A DNA stretch of 64,000 nucleotides from an uncultured Clostridia bacterium (GTDB taxonomy: Bacteria; Bacillota; Clostridia; Saccharofermentanales; Saccharofermentanaceae), in NCBI GenBank assembly GCA_937876985.1, contig CALEFT010000008.1, forward strand, positions 15,426 through 79,425, given 5' to 3'. The notes under the pieces are model-generated. The model made no database searches and was not told the origin of the DNA. It was given only the letters and a program-made list of their open reading frames with translations. Every line of letters starts with the position of its first letter. Position 1 is the first letter of the stretch. The position numbers and the translations under genes are program-made. This document shows, piece after piece, positions 23,945 through 32,584 of this stretch.

Positions 23945-26256
23945 AATGTGTTATTGATAGCGGAAATGTAATTAAGCGGATACGTGATGGAAAGGATCTT
24001 GAAAAAATTGCTACATATGCAAGAAATCAAATTTTTCAAAACGGGCCTAAAGATACCCTCATCCTTGAGATTTTAGCGTATCTAAAGTTATTTCAACCTA
24101 CATACTTTGAAGAATTCGAGTCAGAGCTTATAGAAACTATGGGGCTATTTTTCAAAAATCCAACGCCCGATACCTTGCAAGGTGTAATCTTTGAGATGTA
24201 TCGTCAACATATAAAAGAAAAATATGGCGAAGATTTTACACCGATGCAAGCAAGTATCCTTAAACAAATCAAAGATAAACAGCACTTTAGTTTCTCGGCA
24301 CCTACCAGCACCGGTAAGTCTTTCGTTTTTAGAAATTTGATTCGATCCTCAACAAAAGATGTTGTTGTAATAGTACCTTCTCGTGCACTGATTAATGAAT
24401 ATTACGATCGCATCAAAGAAATAGTCAATATAAAGATAGTAAATATCCTAACATTTGTAGATCGTATTAATACGAAACACGCCAAGCGTAATATATTTAT
24501 CCTTACGCCAGAGAGAGCTCGAGAGTTGTTCAAAAACAAATTGTGGTTGGATGTTGAACTCATATTATTTGACGAGGCTCAGTTAAGTGATGAAAAATCC
24601 GCAAGAGGTCTGTATTTTGATAGTATTGTACGACGTGCATTGAAAAATTTCCCTAATGCAAAATATGTTTTTGCACACCCGTTTATTTCAAATCCCGAAG
24701 CGCAATTAAAACGAAACGGTATCATCAACACTGATTCTGCTGCAATTAATTATGAGCAGAAAAATGTTGGACAAATCTTTTATGTTCACAATCCTTCTCA
24801 AGATGAATTTTATCATTTAGGCACAAATAAAGATGTCTTAGGAAAACAAAAGCTTAAAGCAAATTTTGATCCTATAGAAAAAGCTATTATTAACGGCGGC
24901 AGTGTGCTAATTTATGTACCTAAAACTCATATTTATGACAAAAGAATTTACCAACAATTCGGCAAATACATAAAGTTGTGCAATAAAATTCAAGACCCTG
25001 ATGCATTAAAAATGATCGATGAACTTCGAACATATATTGGAGCTTCAAAGAATAATACGCTTTTCTACAATTCTGAAATGCTTGAAAAGCTTTCATACGG
25101 TATTGTAACACATCATGGATCTATGCCTCTTACCGCTAGATTGATATTAGAACATTTTACACAACGAGGATTTTGTCGTATATGTTTTGCAACTTCAACT
25201 TTAGAGCAAGGTATAAATATGCCATTCGATGTTGTTTATTTGGATCGTTTCGAAGCAAGTAAATCTCTATCGGTCAAAAATCTCATCGGTCGTGCTGGGC
25301 GTTCGACAACTAATAAAAAATACGACTATGGTAGTGTGATTATTCGAAATAACGCAATAACCCCATTTAGACAAGTTATAAATAAATTGGAACCACTATC
25401 CACTGTCTCAAAATTGGATACTGATGATGATTCCTTAGATGCAAAGTATAAAGAATTTAAGGATGCCATTAATAATAATGAATTCTCTGATGAGTATAAT
25501 CTTACAAACTCTGATATTGAAAAGCTAAAGACAGATGAAGTATCGGCTATGATTCCTACTCTGCTTGATATGTTATTTGATGATGGTGTACTTATTGATC
25601 CTGATTGCGATATGAAGGATATCTATGATGTTTTCGGCAAACTTTACGAACAATATCTTGGTCGAGAATTAGTCGTGGCCGAAAAAGCAGTTTTAAGTTC
25701 AGCTATTAAAATCATGATATGGAAGGTTTATGGAAAGACCTTTCATTTAATCTGTCAATATAGGTATTCTTATGCTTCTCGTGTAACAGAGCGAAGAAAA
25801 TTATATAAGCAAGGAAAAATTGATGAAGCAAACAATCTTAAAGCTAAATACTTAGTTGGATGCCACGATATTCCCGATAAGAGTTTAACTCCATACCCGC
25901 TCATATCTTCAAATATGGCAGCAAAAGATGTTGATTATGATCTCATAGTATACGATACATACGATTATTTAGATAAGCTAATCAGCTTTAAGTTAAGCGA
26001 TATCTTCTATGCTATTTTTCATCAATACTACGAAAAAACACAAGATCCAAATGCATTGAAGCTAGCAAAATATTTCAAATATGGAACAGATAAAGAACGT
26101 GAAATATGGATGCTCCGTTACGGGTTGACGTTTGAAGAAATTGAATGGGCTACAGATTGTATCGATTCGATCGATGAATCTGAAATAGTTTTTAATAAAA
26201 AAGTAGAAGATCTTGATAAATCCCAATTGAAATCTATCGAGCAGTATTTACCATAG
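23941..26256 (+). CDS. hamB: Hachiman helicase HamB
   Basis: The 771-residue Ski2-like SF2 helicase has APTSTGKS (Walker A, 120-127), VPSRALINE (motif Ia), DEAQ (211-214), ATSTLEQGINMP (about 417-428) and LIGRAGRS (448-455). The C-terminal 300 residues are helical and carry no recognised domain. In Hachiman the helicase senses damaged or phage DNA and releases HamA. It is the last gene of the island operon, followed by a strong terminator. Codon choice is AT-rich like the rest of the island and unlike the flanking core genes. Confidence 0.88.
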   Translation: MKCVIDSGNVIKRIRDGKDLEKIATYARNQIFQNGPKDTLILEILAYLKLFQPTYFEEFESELIETMGLFFKNPTPDTLQGVIFEMYRQHIKEKYGEDFTPMQASILKQIKDKQHFSFSAPTSTGKSFVFRNLIRSSTKDVVVIVPSRALINEYYDRIKEIVNIKIVNILTFVDRINTKHAKRNIFILTPERARELFKNKLWLDVELILFDEAQLSDEKSARGLYFDSIVRRALKNFPNAKYVFAHPFISNPEAQLKRNGIINTDSAAINYEQKNVGQIFYVHNPSQDEFYHLGTNKDVLGKQKLKANFDPIEKAIINGGSVLIYVPKTHIYDKRIYQQFGKYIKLCNKIQDPDALKMIDELRTYIGASKNNTLFYNSEMLEKLSYGIVTHHGSMPLTARLILEHFTQRGFCRICFATSTLEQGINMPFDVVYLDRFEASKSLSVKNLIGRAGRSTTNKKYDYGSVIIRNNAITPFRQVINKLEPLSTVSKLDTDDDSLDAKYKEFKDAINNNEFSDEYNLTNSDIEKLKTDEVSAMIPTLLDMLFDDGVLIDPDCDMKDIYDVFGKLYEQYLGRELVVAEKAVLSSAIKIMIWKVYGKTFHLICQYRYSYASRVTERRKLYKQGKIDEANNLKAKYLVGCHDIPDKSLTPYPLISSNMAAKDVDYDLIVYDTYDYLDKLISFKLSDIFYAIFHQYYEKTQDPNALKLAKYFKYGTDKEREIWMLRYGLTFEEIEWATDCIDSIDESEIVFNKKVEDLDKSQLKSIEQYLP

Positions 26257-26261
26257 TTACT

Positions 26262-26303
26262 ATAACAGGCACGGGAGGTTGACTCCCGTGCCTGTTATCA
26301 TTT
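26262..26303 (+). terminator. Strong terminator of the defence operon
   Basis: ATAACAGGCACGGGAG (26262-26277) pairs perfectly with CTCCCGTGCCTGTTAT (26283-26298) across a five-base loop, followed by CATTTT. The right arm overlaps the stop of the minus-strand small ORF. Confidence 0.9.
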
Positions 26304-26444
26304 TGTGTATTTGATTATGAGCTTATCGACGCCGTCGGTGTATTTGCCTTTAGATATCAGCTTGTTGCGATATTCGAGCAAGCACTGAAGGATGAGGCAG
26401 TGTTCTGCATCGGTCAGACGATGGTAGTATTTCCGTTTTCTCAT
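26298..26444 (-). CDS. Small transposon-associated protein downstream of tnpV (48 aa)
   Basis: The frame encodes 48 residues starting MRKRKYYHRLTDAEHCLIL and ending KLIIKYTK. Short proteins with the YYHRLTDAEH pattern commonly follow tnpV in Clostridia mobile elements. Its ATG overlaps the end of the broken tnpV by four bases (ATGA), as in intact elements. It is probably an evolutionary remnant; a function is unknown. Confidence 0.55.
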   Translation of the reverse strand: MRKRKYYHRLTDAEHCLILQCLLEYRNKLISKGKYTDGVDKLIIKYTK

Positions 26445-26706
26445 ACAAATACCAACTCGACATTTACAGTTTCAATTACACGCTCTCGGATATTGTTCAT
26501 TCTCTGCACCTATTTGATTTGATCGGTGGCTTTGAGCTGTTCGGTGATGCTTTCTTTTTCGGCGTATTCTTTTACAAGCCAAGAAAAGAGGTTCTGCGCT
26601 TAATCTTCGACATCTGCGAGAAGGGAATGGAGCTTGCTAGAAGTGAGCAGATTATAATATAAGACTTTGCGGTGGTGCTTTGTTCTGCAATTTATGACTT
26701 TTCGCA
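26441..26706 (-). pseudogene. tnpV: Decayed transposon-encoded protein TnpV, 3' part
   Basis: Minus-strand translation gives a continuous TnpV-like tail: KHHRKVLYYNLLTSSKLHSLL, then AQNLFSWLVKEYAEK, then ITEQLKATDQIK, then VQRMNNIRERV. It is interrupted in the same frame by two stops, TAA after ADVED and TAG where TnpV normally has Trp (QIK-W-VQRMNN). The 5' half is missing: homology ends near the right 27-bp repeat, which covers its upstream portion. This marks the scar of a transposon at the right island boundary. Confidence 0.7.
26680..26706 (+). repeat. Right copy of the 27-bp direct repeat
   Basis: Identical to 15235-15261 in the same orientation. It lies at the truncated 5' end of the tnpV remnant and 30 bases from the stop of the neighbouring ATPase gene. 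No integrase gene lies between the copies. Confidence 0.85.
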
Positions 26707-26736
26707 ATCCTTTTATATGTTTTTATCCGAAACAAT

Positions 26737-28086
26737 TTAAAACTGCAAGTTCTTATTATTTGAATCTGCGTCAAAAAACATAATATAGTAGATTGGTATA
26801 TAAGTTATTTTTCCGTTTTGTGTGACATTTCTTTCGTTAGATACAACGAATGCTTTTTTGATATGATAATCTTCGTTTTGAACGAACGTGTTCAATGCGC
26901 TATGCACGGTATAGTCTTTACCAGACTTTACTTCAATCGGTACAGCAGAAAGGCTATCGTAATCATCAATTAGATAATCAACCTCGCCCTTGTTACGATT
27001 GTCATAATAAAAGAGTTTGTGACCGTGAGCAATTAATTCACATGCAACAACCGTTTCATAAACAGAACCCAGATTAATACTTCTCTCATCATCCAGTACC
27101 GCTCTAATGTTATTTCCGTAAAGAATACCCGTAAGAATACCAACATCATTCAGATAAAGTTTAAGTAAATTCTTTCCAGTAGACTCAATTAAAGGAAATG
27201 TCGGATTTGAAATTGCCTGAACATTCAGTGCAATACCTGCACTTATAAGATAATCAAATTCATCAGCATAATTATTGAATGTCTTGCCCCTCTTATTCTC
27301 AATGTTTTGTACAATAATTCTTTTTTTCTTATTTTCCATATTAGAAGGGATAAGATCATAAATTCTACGAATCTTTAGCTTCATTTCATCATCATATTTT
27401 GAAGCATCTGCAGCATAGTAATCATGAATTTCTTCTTGTACATCACGAACTGCTCGAATATTTTTAGTTTCAAGATAGGCATTAACCGCGTCAGGTAATC
27501 CACCAACAAGCAAGTATTTGCGGAATAAGTCCATCATTTTGTTGTGTGTAGACTCATCTAATGCTTCAAACCTTTCGAATTTTTTGCGCATAGAGGAAAT
27601 CACAAATTCGTTCATTCCGTTAGCATAAAGAAATTCCTCAAAATCCAACGGGAACATTCTTACCTTTCGAATGCTACCCATTGGTATTGATGTGGTTTGC
27701 GATAGCGTAACGCCTAAGAGTGAACCACTTGCAATATAAGTAAACTTATTATCTTGCGACAAAAATTTGAGCAACGTGAGCAAATGAGGATAAGCCTGAA
27801 TTTCATCAATAAAAATCAGCGTATTCTCTTTGTTTTTCATTTTATCTCCTTCAAGCATACTAACTTGCAGATAAAAATCTTCCACGGTTTTAGTATCTGC
27901 AAAAAGGCGATCACCCAAAGAATCGGCAATCATATTGATTTCTATATAGTTTTCAAAAAGTTTTTTGCCCACATGATTAATAATGTATGTTTTACCAATC
28001 TGACGGGCACCGTCGATTAAAAGAATCTTTTTAGAATCAGATTTTAAATGCTCTTCAATGAGAGATTCTATCTTACGATATAGCAT
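26737..28086 (-). CDS. AAA ATPase with DUF4143 domain
   Basis: ATG 28086 follows CGGAGGAG; a longer frame upstream starts inside the promoter repeats and is rejected. The 449-residue protein has Walker A DGARQIGKTY near residues 26-35, Walker B NTLIFIDEIQAYP, and a sensor region TYIASGSLLGV, matching the AAA_14 ATPase family. The second half is DUF4143, ending with a PD-(D/E)xK-like core (EVDYLIDDYDSLSAVPIEVKSGKDY). Such proteins are widespread in Clostridia and Bacteroides; their cell role is not established. It lies next to the defence island but has its own promoter with repeats, so membership is uncertain. Confidence 0.82.
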   Translation of the reverse strand: MLYRKIESLIEEHLKSDSKKILLIDGARQIGKTYIINHVGKKLFENYIEINMIADSLGDRLFADTKTVEDFYLQVSMLEGDKMKNKENTLIFIDEIQAYPHLLTLLKFLSQDNKFTYIASGSLLGVTLSQTTSIPMGSIRKVRMFPLDFEEFLYANGMNEFVISSMRKKFERFEALDESTHNKMMDLFRKYLLVGGLPDAVNAYLETKNIRAVRDVQEEIHDYYAADASKYDDEMKLKIRRIYDLIPSNMENKKKRIIVQNIENKRGKTFNNYADEFDYLISAGIALNVQAISNPTFPLIESTGKNLLKLYLNDVGILTGILYGNNIRAVLDDERSINLGSVYETVVACELIAHGHKLFYYDNRNKGEVDYLIDDYDSLSAVPIEVKSGKDYTVHSALNTFVQNEDYHIKKAFVVSNERNVTQNGKITYIPIYYIMFFDADSNNKNLQF

Positions 28087-28117
28087 AAAAACTCCTCCGT
28101 TAAAACTTTTCAAATGT

Positions 28118-28146
28118 ATTACAGCACAAAACTTATGACATTTCAA
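28118..28146 (-). promoter_or_regulatory. Promoter of the DUF4143 ATPase
   Basis: On the minus strand TTGAAA (28141-28146) and TGTAAT (28118-28123) are separated by 17 bases. The -35 lies inside one of two 14-base direct repeats. Confidence 0.6.
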
Positions 28147-28179
28147 TATTATTTCGCGGTATATTTTATGACATTTCAA
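28133..28179. repeat. Pair of 14-bp direct repeats at the ATPase promoter
   Basis: TTATGACATTTCAA occurs at 28133-28146 and again at 28166-28179, 33 bases apart. One copy overlaps the -35, so they may be operator half-sites for a repressor or for the ATPase itself. Confidence 0.7.
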
Positions 28180-28189
28180 AAAATAGAAG

Positions 28190-28234
28190 TAAAAACTTCG
28201 GCTAAAATATGAGATTTACTCATTTTAGCCGAAG
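28190..28234 (-). terminator. Terminator downstream of the radical SAM gene
   Basis: CTTCGGCTAAAAT (28196-28208) pairs perfectly with ATTTTAGCCGAAG (28222-28234). On the minus strand it is followed by TTTTTACTTC. Confidence 0.8.
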
Positions 28235-28464
28235 CTTTGGACTAAATTCACAACTGTTTTATGATAATAAAAGTGTATAGTTTTATTATCAAAACAAATT
28301 TTATGGCTTATCTTGCTAAAAATAATATATGCTTTTTTCAACATAGTCATGTGTGGATAAAATGAATTTTCACTTGCGAGAGTGAAAAAAGTGAAAATTT
28401 AGCAAAAATTCTCTTGAAGTTGAAGTAGACGAAAAGAACTACCGAAGACCCTATGGCTTAAGCC

Positions 28465-29562
28465 TTACGACTTGCTTCTAGCCACGATTTCTTCGACCTT
28501 GTCTTTCTGTTCGAATAAGACGCAGCCACCTACGTGTTCTCCTGTCAGAACGCTTTCGTTTTGGAGCGCGCGGAATAAGTTGGATTCTAATGCTTTTCGA
28601 AGTGGGGCATTACGAACGCTAATGTCAGAATAAGGCGAGAATGGGCAAGGCTCTGCGCCGCCGTGAGAGTTGATGTGGAAGAAGCCTCTGCCTGCCGCTA
28701 GACAGCCGCCAGTAGTTTTCTCGTCGCCTGGGAAAGCGATAAAAATCATCTCAGGTCGAAAAGCTCGAAGCTCGGCCATGCTTTTTTCCATGAAGGCGCG
28801 GTCGTCGTCTGTTGGTGCAAGATTGGTCGTCTCGCTACTAATTGGAACATATTCGATGTAGAAAATTACTTTGCAGCCGCGAAGGTGCAAGTCGTCTACG
28901 AAGCTATCAGAGAAGACTTCGTTCATGTTCTCTCGCGTTACTGTGACGGATGCGCCGAAGATTAGATGCTTGTTTTGCATTTTCTCCATAGCCTCAAGAA
29001 GCCTAGTGTGAACGCCCTCGCCGCGACGAGAATCAGTCTTGTCCTTATGGCCTTCGATGCTGAATACAGGAACCAAGTTTCGGCACGAATCGAATAACTC
29101 AAGGTATTTGTCGTCTATCATCGTTCCGTTCGTGAAGATTGGGAAGAGAATTTCTGGCACATCGCCAGCTACTCTGATTACGTCTCGGCGAATCATTGGC
29201 TCGCCGCCAGCTAAGAGGACAAAGCTAATTCCAAGATCGCTAGCCTCGCGGAAAATCCTATGCCACTCTTTGTCACTTAATTGCTCTACGGGCGAAGAAT
29301 CCAAGCACGCTTTGTTGTGGCGAGCGTAGCAACCTGCACAGTGAAGATTACAGCTGCTAGTAATGCTCGCGATAAGAAAAGGCGGAATGTGTTCGCCGCT
29401 ATCCTTAAGCTTCATGCGGCGCTTGTTTGCTTCCTTTACGCTAAGACTATACTTCATCATGAACGCGCTTTCCTTCGGATCTTGCAAAGTAGCTCGAAGA
29501 ATGTTCTTCACAAGATTATCAACGCCTCTAGTAAGGTATTCTGCAAGATTAAAGTTCTCCAT
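28465..29562 (-). CDS. Radical SAM protein, unknown substrate
   Basis: The 365-residue protein has the [4Fe-4S] radical SAM motif CNLHCAGC (CxxxCxxC) near residue 72, followed by LLAGGEPMIRRD (SAM-binding GGEP) and FTNGT. The C-terminal part contains CLAAGRGFFHINSHGGAEPCPF, similar to a reduced SPASM-like auxiliary region, and a last Cys in GGCVLFEQ. It most resembles the SPASM-like group including MoaA/NirJ-type and peptide-modifying enzymes; no peptide substrate is visible beside it. GGAGG precedes the ATG. A housekeeping location is likely since codon use resembles the core genes. Confidence 0.83.
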   Translation of the reverse strand: MENFNLAEYLTRGVDNLVKNILRATLQDPKESAFMMKYSLSVKEANKRRMKLKDSGEHIPPFLIASITSSCNLHCAGCYARHNKACLDSSPVEQLSDKEWHRIFREASDLGISFVLLAGGEPMIRRDVIRVAGDVPEILFPIFTNGTMIDDKYLELFDSCRNLVPVFSIEGHKDKTDSRRGEGVHTRLLEAMEKMQNKHLIFGASVTVTRENMNEVFSDSFVDDLHLRGCKVIFYIEYVPISSETTNLAPTDDDRAFMEKSMAELRAFRPEMIFIAFPGDEKTTGGCLAAGRGFFHINSHGGAEPCPFSPYSDISVRNAPLRKALESNLFRALQNESVLTGEHVGGCVLFEQKDKVEEIVARSKS

Positions 29563-29660
29563 AAGCGCCTCCTATAATCTAACTGTTCCCTATGTCTTTT
29601 TCCGTCTTCCTTTTTCCATATAATTATCCCATAGATTTAACGGAATAAATATATGACCCT

Positions 29661-29688
29661 TTGATTTTTATCTCGTATGTCTTATACT
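29661..29688 (+). promoter_or_regulatory. Candidate promoter of the monooxygenase-like gene
   Basis: TTGATT (29661-29666) and TATACT (29683-29688) with a 16-base spacer, about 80 bases before the ATG. Confidence 0.55.
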
Positions 29689-29771
29689 AGTTTTGTAATT
29701 TCTATTACTACAAGCACAACTATAGCACAACTATAACACAACTCTCAGAAACCAAATATATCGAGGTCAAT

Positions 29772-30113
29772 ATGGCTATTACAATTAATATCTATTACAA
29801 AGGCGCAGGCGACAACGCAATTAAATTCGCAGAAGAGATGACCTCTAGCGGCATCGTTAATGACATTCGCGCTGAAGAAGGCAATCTTAGATATGAATAT
29901 TTTGTACCAATGACAAGTCAAGCTGATTCGAGCACTATTCTTCTTATTGACAGCTGGGAGAACCAAGAGGCAATAGATAGACACCACGCTTCTGCTATGA
30001 TGCAGAAGATTATTGACCTTCGCGAGAAATACGATCTAACAATGAAGGTCGAACGCTTCGTTAACGATGAAGCTGGTATTCCTCACAAAGACCAGGCGTT
30101 TATCAGAAATTAA
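29772..30113 (+). CDS. Antibiotic-biosynthesis-monooxygenase (ABM) domain protein
   Basis: The 113-residue protein is a single ferredoxin-like ABM domain: EEGNLRYEYFVPM in the second strand and LLIDSWENQEAIDRHHAS in the third strand/helix, typical of YgiN/LsrG-like putative quinol monooxygenases. These act on quinols or reactive small molecules, or in autoinducer breakdown; the substrate here is unknown. GAGG lies before the ATG. It is isolated on the plus strand between minus-strand genes. Confidence 0.82.
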   Translation: MAITINIYYKGAGDNAIKFAEEMTSSGIVNDIRAEEGNLRYEYFVPMTSQADSSTILLIDSWENQEAIDRHHASAMMQKIIDLREKYDLTMKVERFVNDEAGIPHKDQAFIRN

Positions 30114-30151
30114 TTGACGAATCCTTTCTCTACATCAATACCTGTACAATA

Positions 30152-31738
30152 CTAGACTTCCCTCTCGTTAAAAGATATGGATTTCCAATTTGTAAAATGC
30201 ACTCTGACTCCATCAGTCTCAGCCTTGCTATTTGAAGCCAATACATATGGACCATATGTGCAGCCAACAAAACCGCCTGCAAGCTCAGAGGACAAAAATG
30301 CTGTATCAACATCACTAGCGACACATTGGTTGTTGGCGTAAAAGGATGCTTTTCGATGGTGTCCCTTGATAGCAAGCTTTACTACATCGCTCGAAGCCTC
30401 GCTCCAAACCTCATTGAGCGTGATTTTGCCAAGCTCAGTAAACTCGCATTTGTTGCAAGAACGCGCTGTAACGACTTGTCTGCCTCCTTCATTTGAGATA
30501 AGAAGGCTAATATAATTGTCGTCACTATGTAGATAAAGAAGCCCTGCATGGACGCCCTCCGTACCAAAAGCTCGCACATCAATTTGTGCCTCAAAACCAA
30601 ACTCTTGCTGCCTGATTCCAATATAAGAAGGGCTCCTATCGCGGTCATTCGGCGTCGCAGTCGAAGCGGCAATCGCAATCTCGTTCGCGCTAACAATTCT
30701 GTACATATCCCTCTTCGGATGACGGAAAGTCATGAGGCGCACATCAAGCCTATCCTGATAACGTATATTTATCTCTTTCTCATAAGCCGGAGTGCCAGAC
30801 AATTTCTCCTCAGGAAGCGCCACCTCCTGCTCGAAAAGCACCTGCCCAACACCAGGATTTACAACAGGCCACCCATCTTCCCAGGTAACCTCCGCAATAA
30901 ATGTCTCGCGACCAAGCTCCGTAATTCCATCAATCGGTCTCGTACCTAGCATAATGAGATACCACCTTCCATCCGGCGTATCAACCAAATCTCCGTGACC
31001 AATATTTTGTATTGGACTCTTGCGCCCAAGATGCCTATGCGTCAAAAGCGGATTGCATTTGTAATTCTCATATGGCCCAAACAAAGACTTGCTTCTAGCC
31101 ACGGAAATACTATGCTCGAAGCATGTTCCCATCTCCGCACAAGTCAGATAATAGTATTCTCCGATATGGAAAATGTGCGGTCCTTCAACCCACTCACAAT
31201 CCTTCATCGCGCCTTCGTAAAGCGAAGTCACCTCGCCAAACAGTTCGCCCTTCTCTAAGTCTAACTCCTGAATCCAAATCTCGCAGTCTCCACGGAAACG
31301 CGCATTAGGCTTTTGTCTTTGTCCAATGTAATAGCACTTTCCCCCTTCGAAAAACAGCGTCGGATCAATACCTTCATCCTGTCCCTCTGGAGCCTTAAGC
31401 CACACTGGCTCAGACCAAGGTCCAGCCGGATTTGTCGCCGTCACATAGAAATTTCCGCCATTATCAACATTTGTAGTAATCATGTAGAAAACGCCGTCAT
31501 GATATCTAATAGAAGGAGCAAAAATTCCACGCGACATCTCTGCACCATCTAACGGAAGCTGGCTCTCACGTTCGAGGACATTTCCAATTTGTTCCCAATT
31601 CACCAAATCCCTACTATGCCAAACGGGTACGCCCGGCACATAAGAAAATGTTGAATTTACCATATAATAATCATTACCCACTCTGCATACCGATGGATCC
31701 GGATAAAAACCTCTCAAAATAGGATTTCTAGCAATCAT
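30152..31738 (-). CDS. Glycoside hydrolase family 43 (beta-xylosidase/arabinofuranosidase type)
   Basis: The 528-residue protein begins with the GH43 five-bladed propeller: GFYPDPSVCRVGNDYYMVNSTF holds the general-base Asp, GIDPTLFFEGGKCYYIG the second Asp, and VEGPHIF the catalytic Glu. Residues from about 330 form a C-terminal beta-sandwich like that of two-domain GH43 xylosidases. There is no signal peptide, so it probably acts on imported xylo- or arabino-oligosaccharides. Its ATG overlaps the stop of the upstream phosphatase by one base (TGATG), indicating co-transcription. No sugar transporter is adjacent. Confidence 0.92.
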   Translation of the reverse strand: MIARNPILRGFYPDPSVCRVGNDYYMVNSTFSYVPGVPVWHSRDLVNWEQIGNVLERESQLPLDGAEMSRGIFAPSIRYHDGVFYMITTNVDNGGNFYVTATNPAGPWSEPVWLKAPEGQDEGIDPTLFFEGGKCYYIGQRQKPNARFRGDCEIWIQELDLEKGELFGEVTSLYEGAMKDCEWVEGPHIFHIGEYYYLTCAEMGTCFEHSISVARSKSLFGPYENYKCNPLLTHRHLGRKSPIQNIGHGDLVDTPDGRWYLIMLGTRPIDGITELGRETFIAEVTWEDGWPVVNPGVGQVLFEQEVALPEEKLSGTPAYEKEINIRYQDRLDVRLMTFRHPKRDMYRIVSANEIAIAASTATPNDRDRSPSYIGIRQQEFGFEAQIDVRAFGTEGVHAGLLYLHSDDNYISLLISNEGGRQVVTARSCNKCEFTELGKITLNEVWSEASSDVVKLAIKGHHRKASFYANNQCVASDVDTAFLSSELAGGFVGCTYGPYVLASNSKAETDGVRVHFTNWKSISFNEREV

Positions 31739-32523
31739 CAGGAAACCTCCACTCCGCTTTCATCTAAGACAATACAATTACAAAAACCAGAATATACCAC
31801 ATTGCTATCCATCGCGATGATTCCATCATCAACAAATGGCCTGAAGCTCAACTTACACGCCTCCGAATGCCTTGCAGGAAATTCCTCAGAGTCCTTGTGA
31901 ATACGTGCATTTCCATATGATGCATGGAAGTGGCCACAAATCACTGTCTTGCCAGCGACTCTGTTGCGCGTATCCTTCCAGTACTCCATTCCATTTGACC
32001 AAACAGCACTTTCCCAATCAGCCTTTTTCGCAGTCTCGTAATATGGACCATCCTCATTTACTGGAACCCATCCATGCACAAGAAGTTTGTCTCCAATTTC
32101 CTTATAGTAGACACCCTTCTCCTTAACAAAATCAATCACATCATAAATTGGGTACAATTCTCTCGCCATGAAATTATGGTAATTCAAATCATTCTTATAT
32201 AAACCAGTAAACGCCGTAATAGTATCTAGAGTGCCATTTGTCTCATCGCATTCTTGCAGACCTCTCATCTTGCACACGCTATCTATCGCTCCGATAAGGA
32301 GCAATTCATGATTCCCGATAATGTATGTTAGTCTTGCTTCACCATCAAGTTTTCTTAGAAAATCGAACACTTCCTTTGGCTTTGGCCCTCTGTCAAAAGC
32401 ATCTCCGCACAAAACAACATGATGCTCCAAATTATCAATCTCGAAGCCCTTCTCATCCAAAACCTTCATCATCTCATCATAAAAAGAATGAACATCCGCT
32501 AACACAAAATACTTAACCGCCAT
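31738..32523 (-). CDS. Calcineurin-like metallophosphoesterase
   Basis: The 261-residue protein shows the phosphoesterase motifs in order: LADVHS (DxH) at the N-terminus, VLCGDAFDRG (GDxxDR), YIIGNHELLL (GNHE) and CGHFHASYG (GHxH). This is the serine/threonine phosphatase-like branch. The substrate could be a phosphoprotein, a dinucleoside polyphosphate or a nucleotide. GGTAGG precedes the ATG. It is coupled to the GH43 gene, although no functional link is evident. Confidence 0.88.
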   Translation of the reverse strand: MAVKYFVLADVHSFYDEMMKVLDEKGFEIDNLEHHVVLCGDAFDRGPKPKEVFDFLRKLDGEARLTYIIGNHELLLIGAIDSVCKMRGLQECDETNGTLDTITAFTGLYKNDLNYHNFMARELYPIYDVIDFVKEKGVYYKEIGDKLLVHGWVPVNEDGPYYETAKKADWESAVWSNGMEYWKDTRNRVAGKTVICGHFHASYGNARIHKDSEEFPARHSEACKLSFRPFVDDGIIAMDSNVVYSGFCNCIVLDESGVEVS

Positions 32524-32584
32524 ACTACTACCTACCCTTCTTAGAATTCATATTCAATTATTTACTAGCATATACCAACTTCGT

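Larger units (their letters stand above)
28087..28464. other. Intergenic region with stacked hairpins
   Basis: Besides the promoter, direct repeats and terminator listed separately, this 378-base region holds a hairpin GATAATAAAA/TTTTATTATC (28263-28272 with 28281-28290, extended by GTTTT/AAAAC) and a short one TTTTCACT/AGTGAAAA (about 28369-28390) directly downstream of the radical SAM gene. No ORF is convincing. The region is very AT-rich. Confidence 0.55.

Noticed and set aside
28087..28179. N-terminal extension of the DUF4143 ATPase
   Set aside because: The extra codons translate the promoter and its direct repeats; GGAGG lies before ATG 28086.
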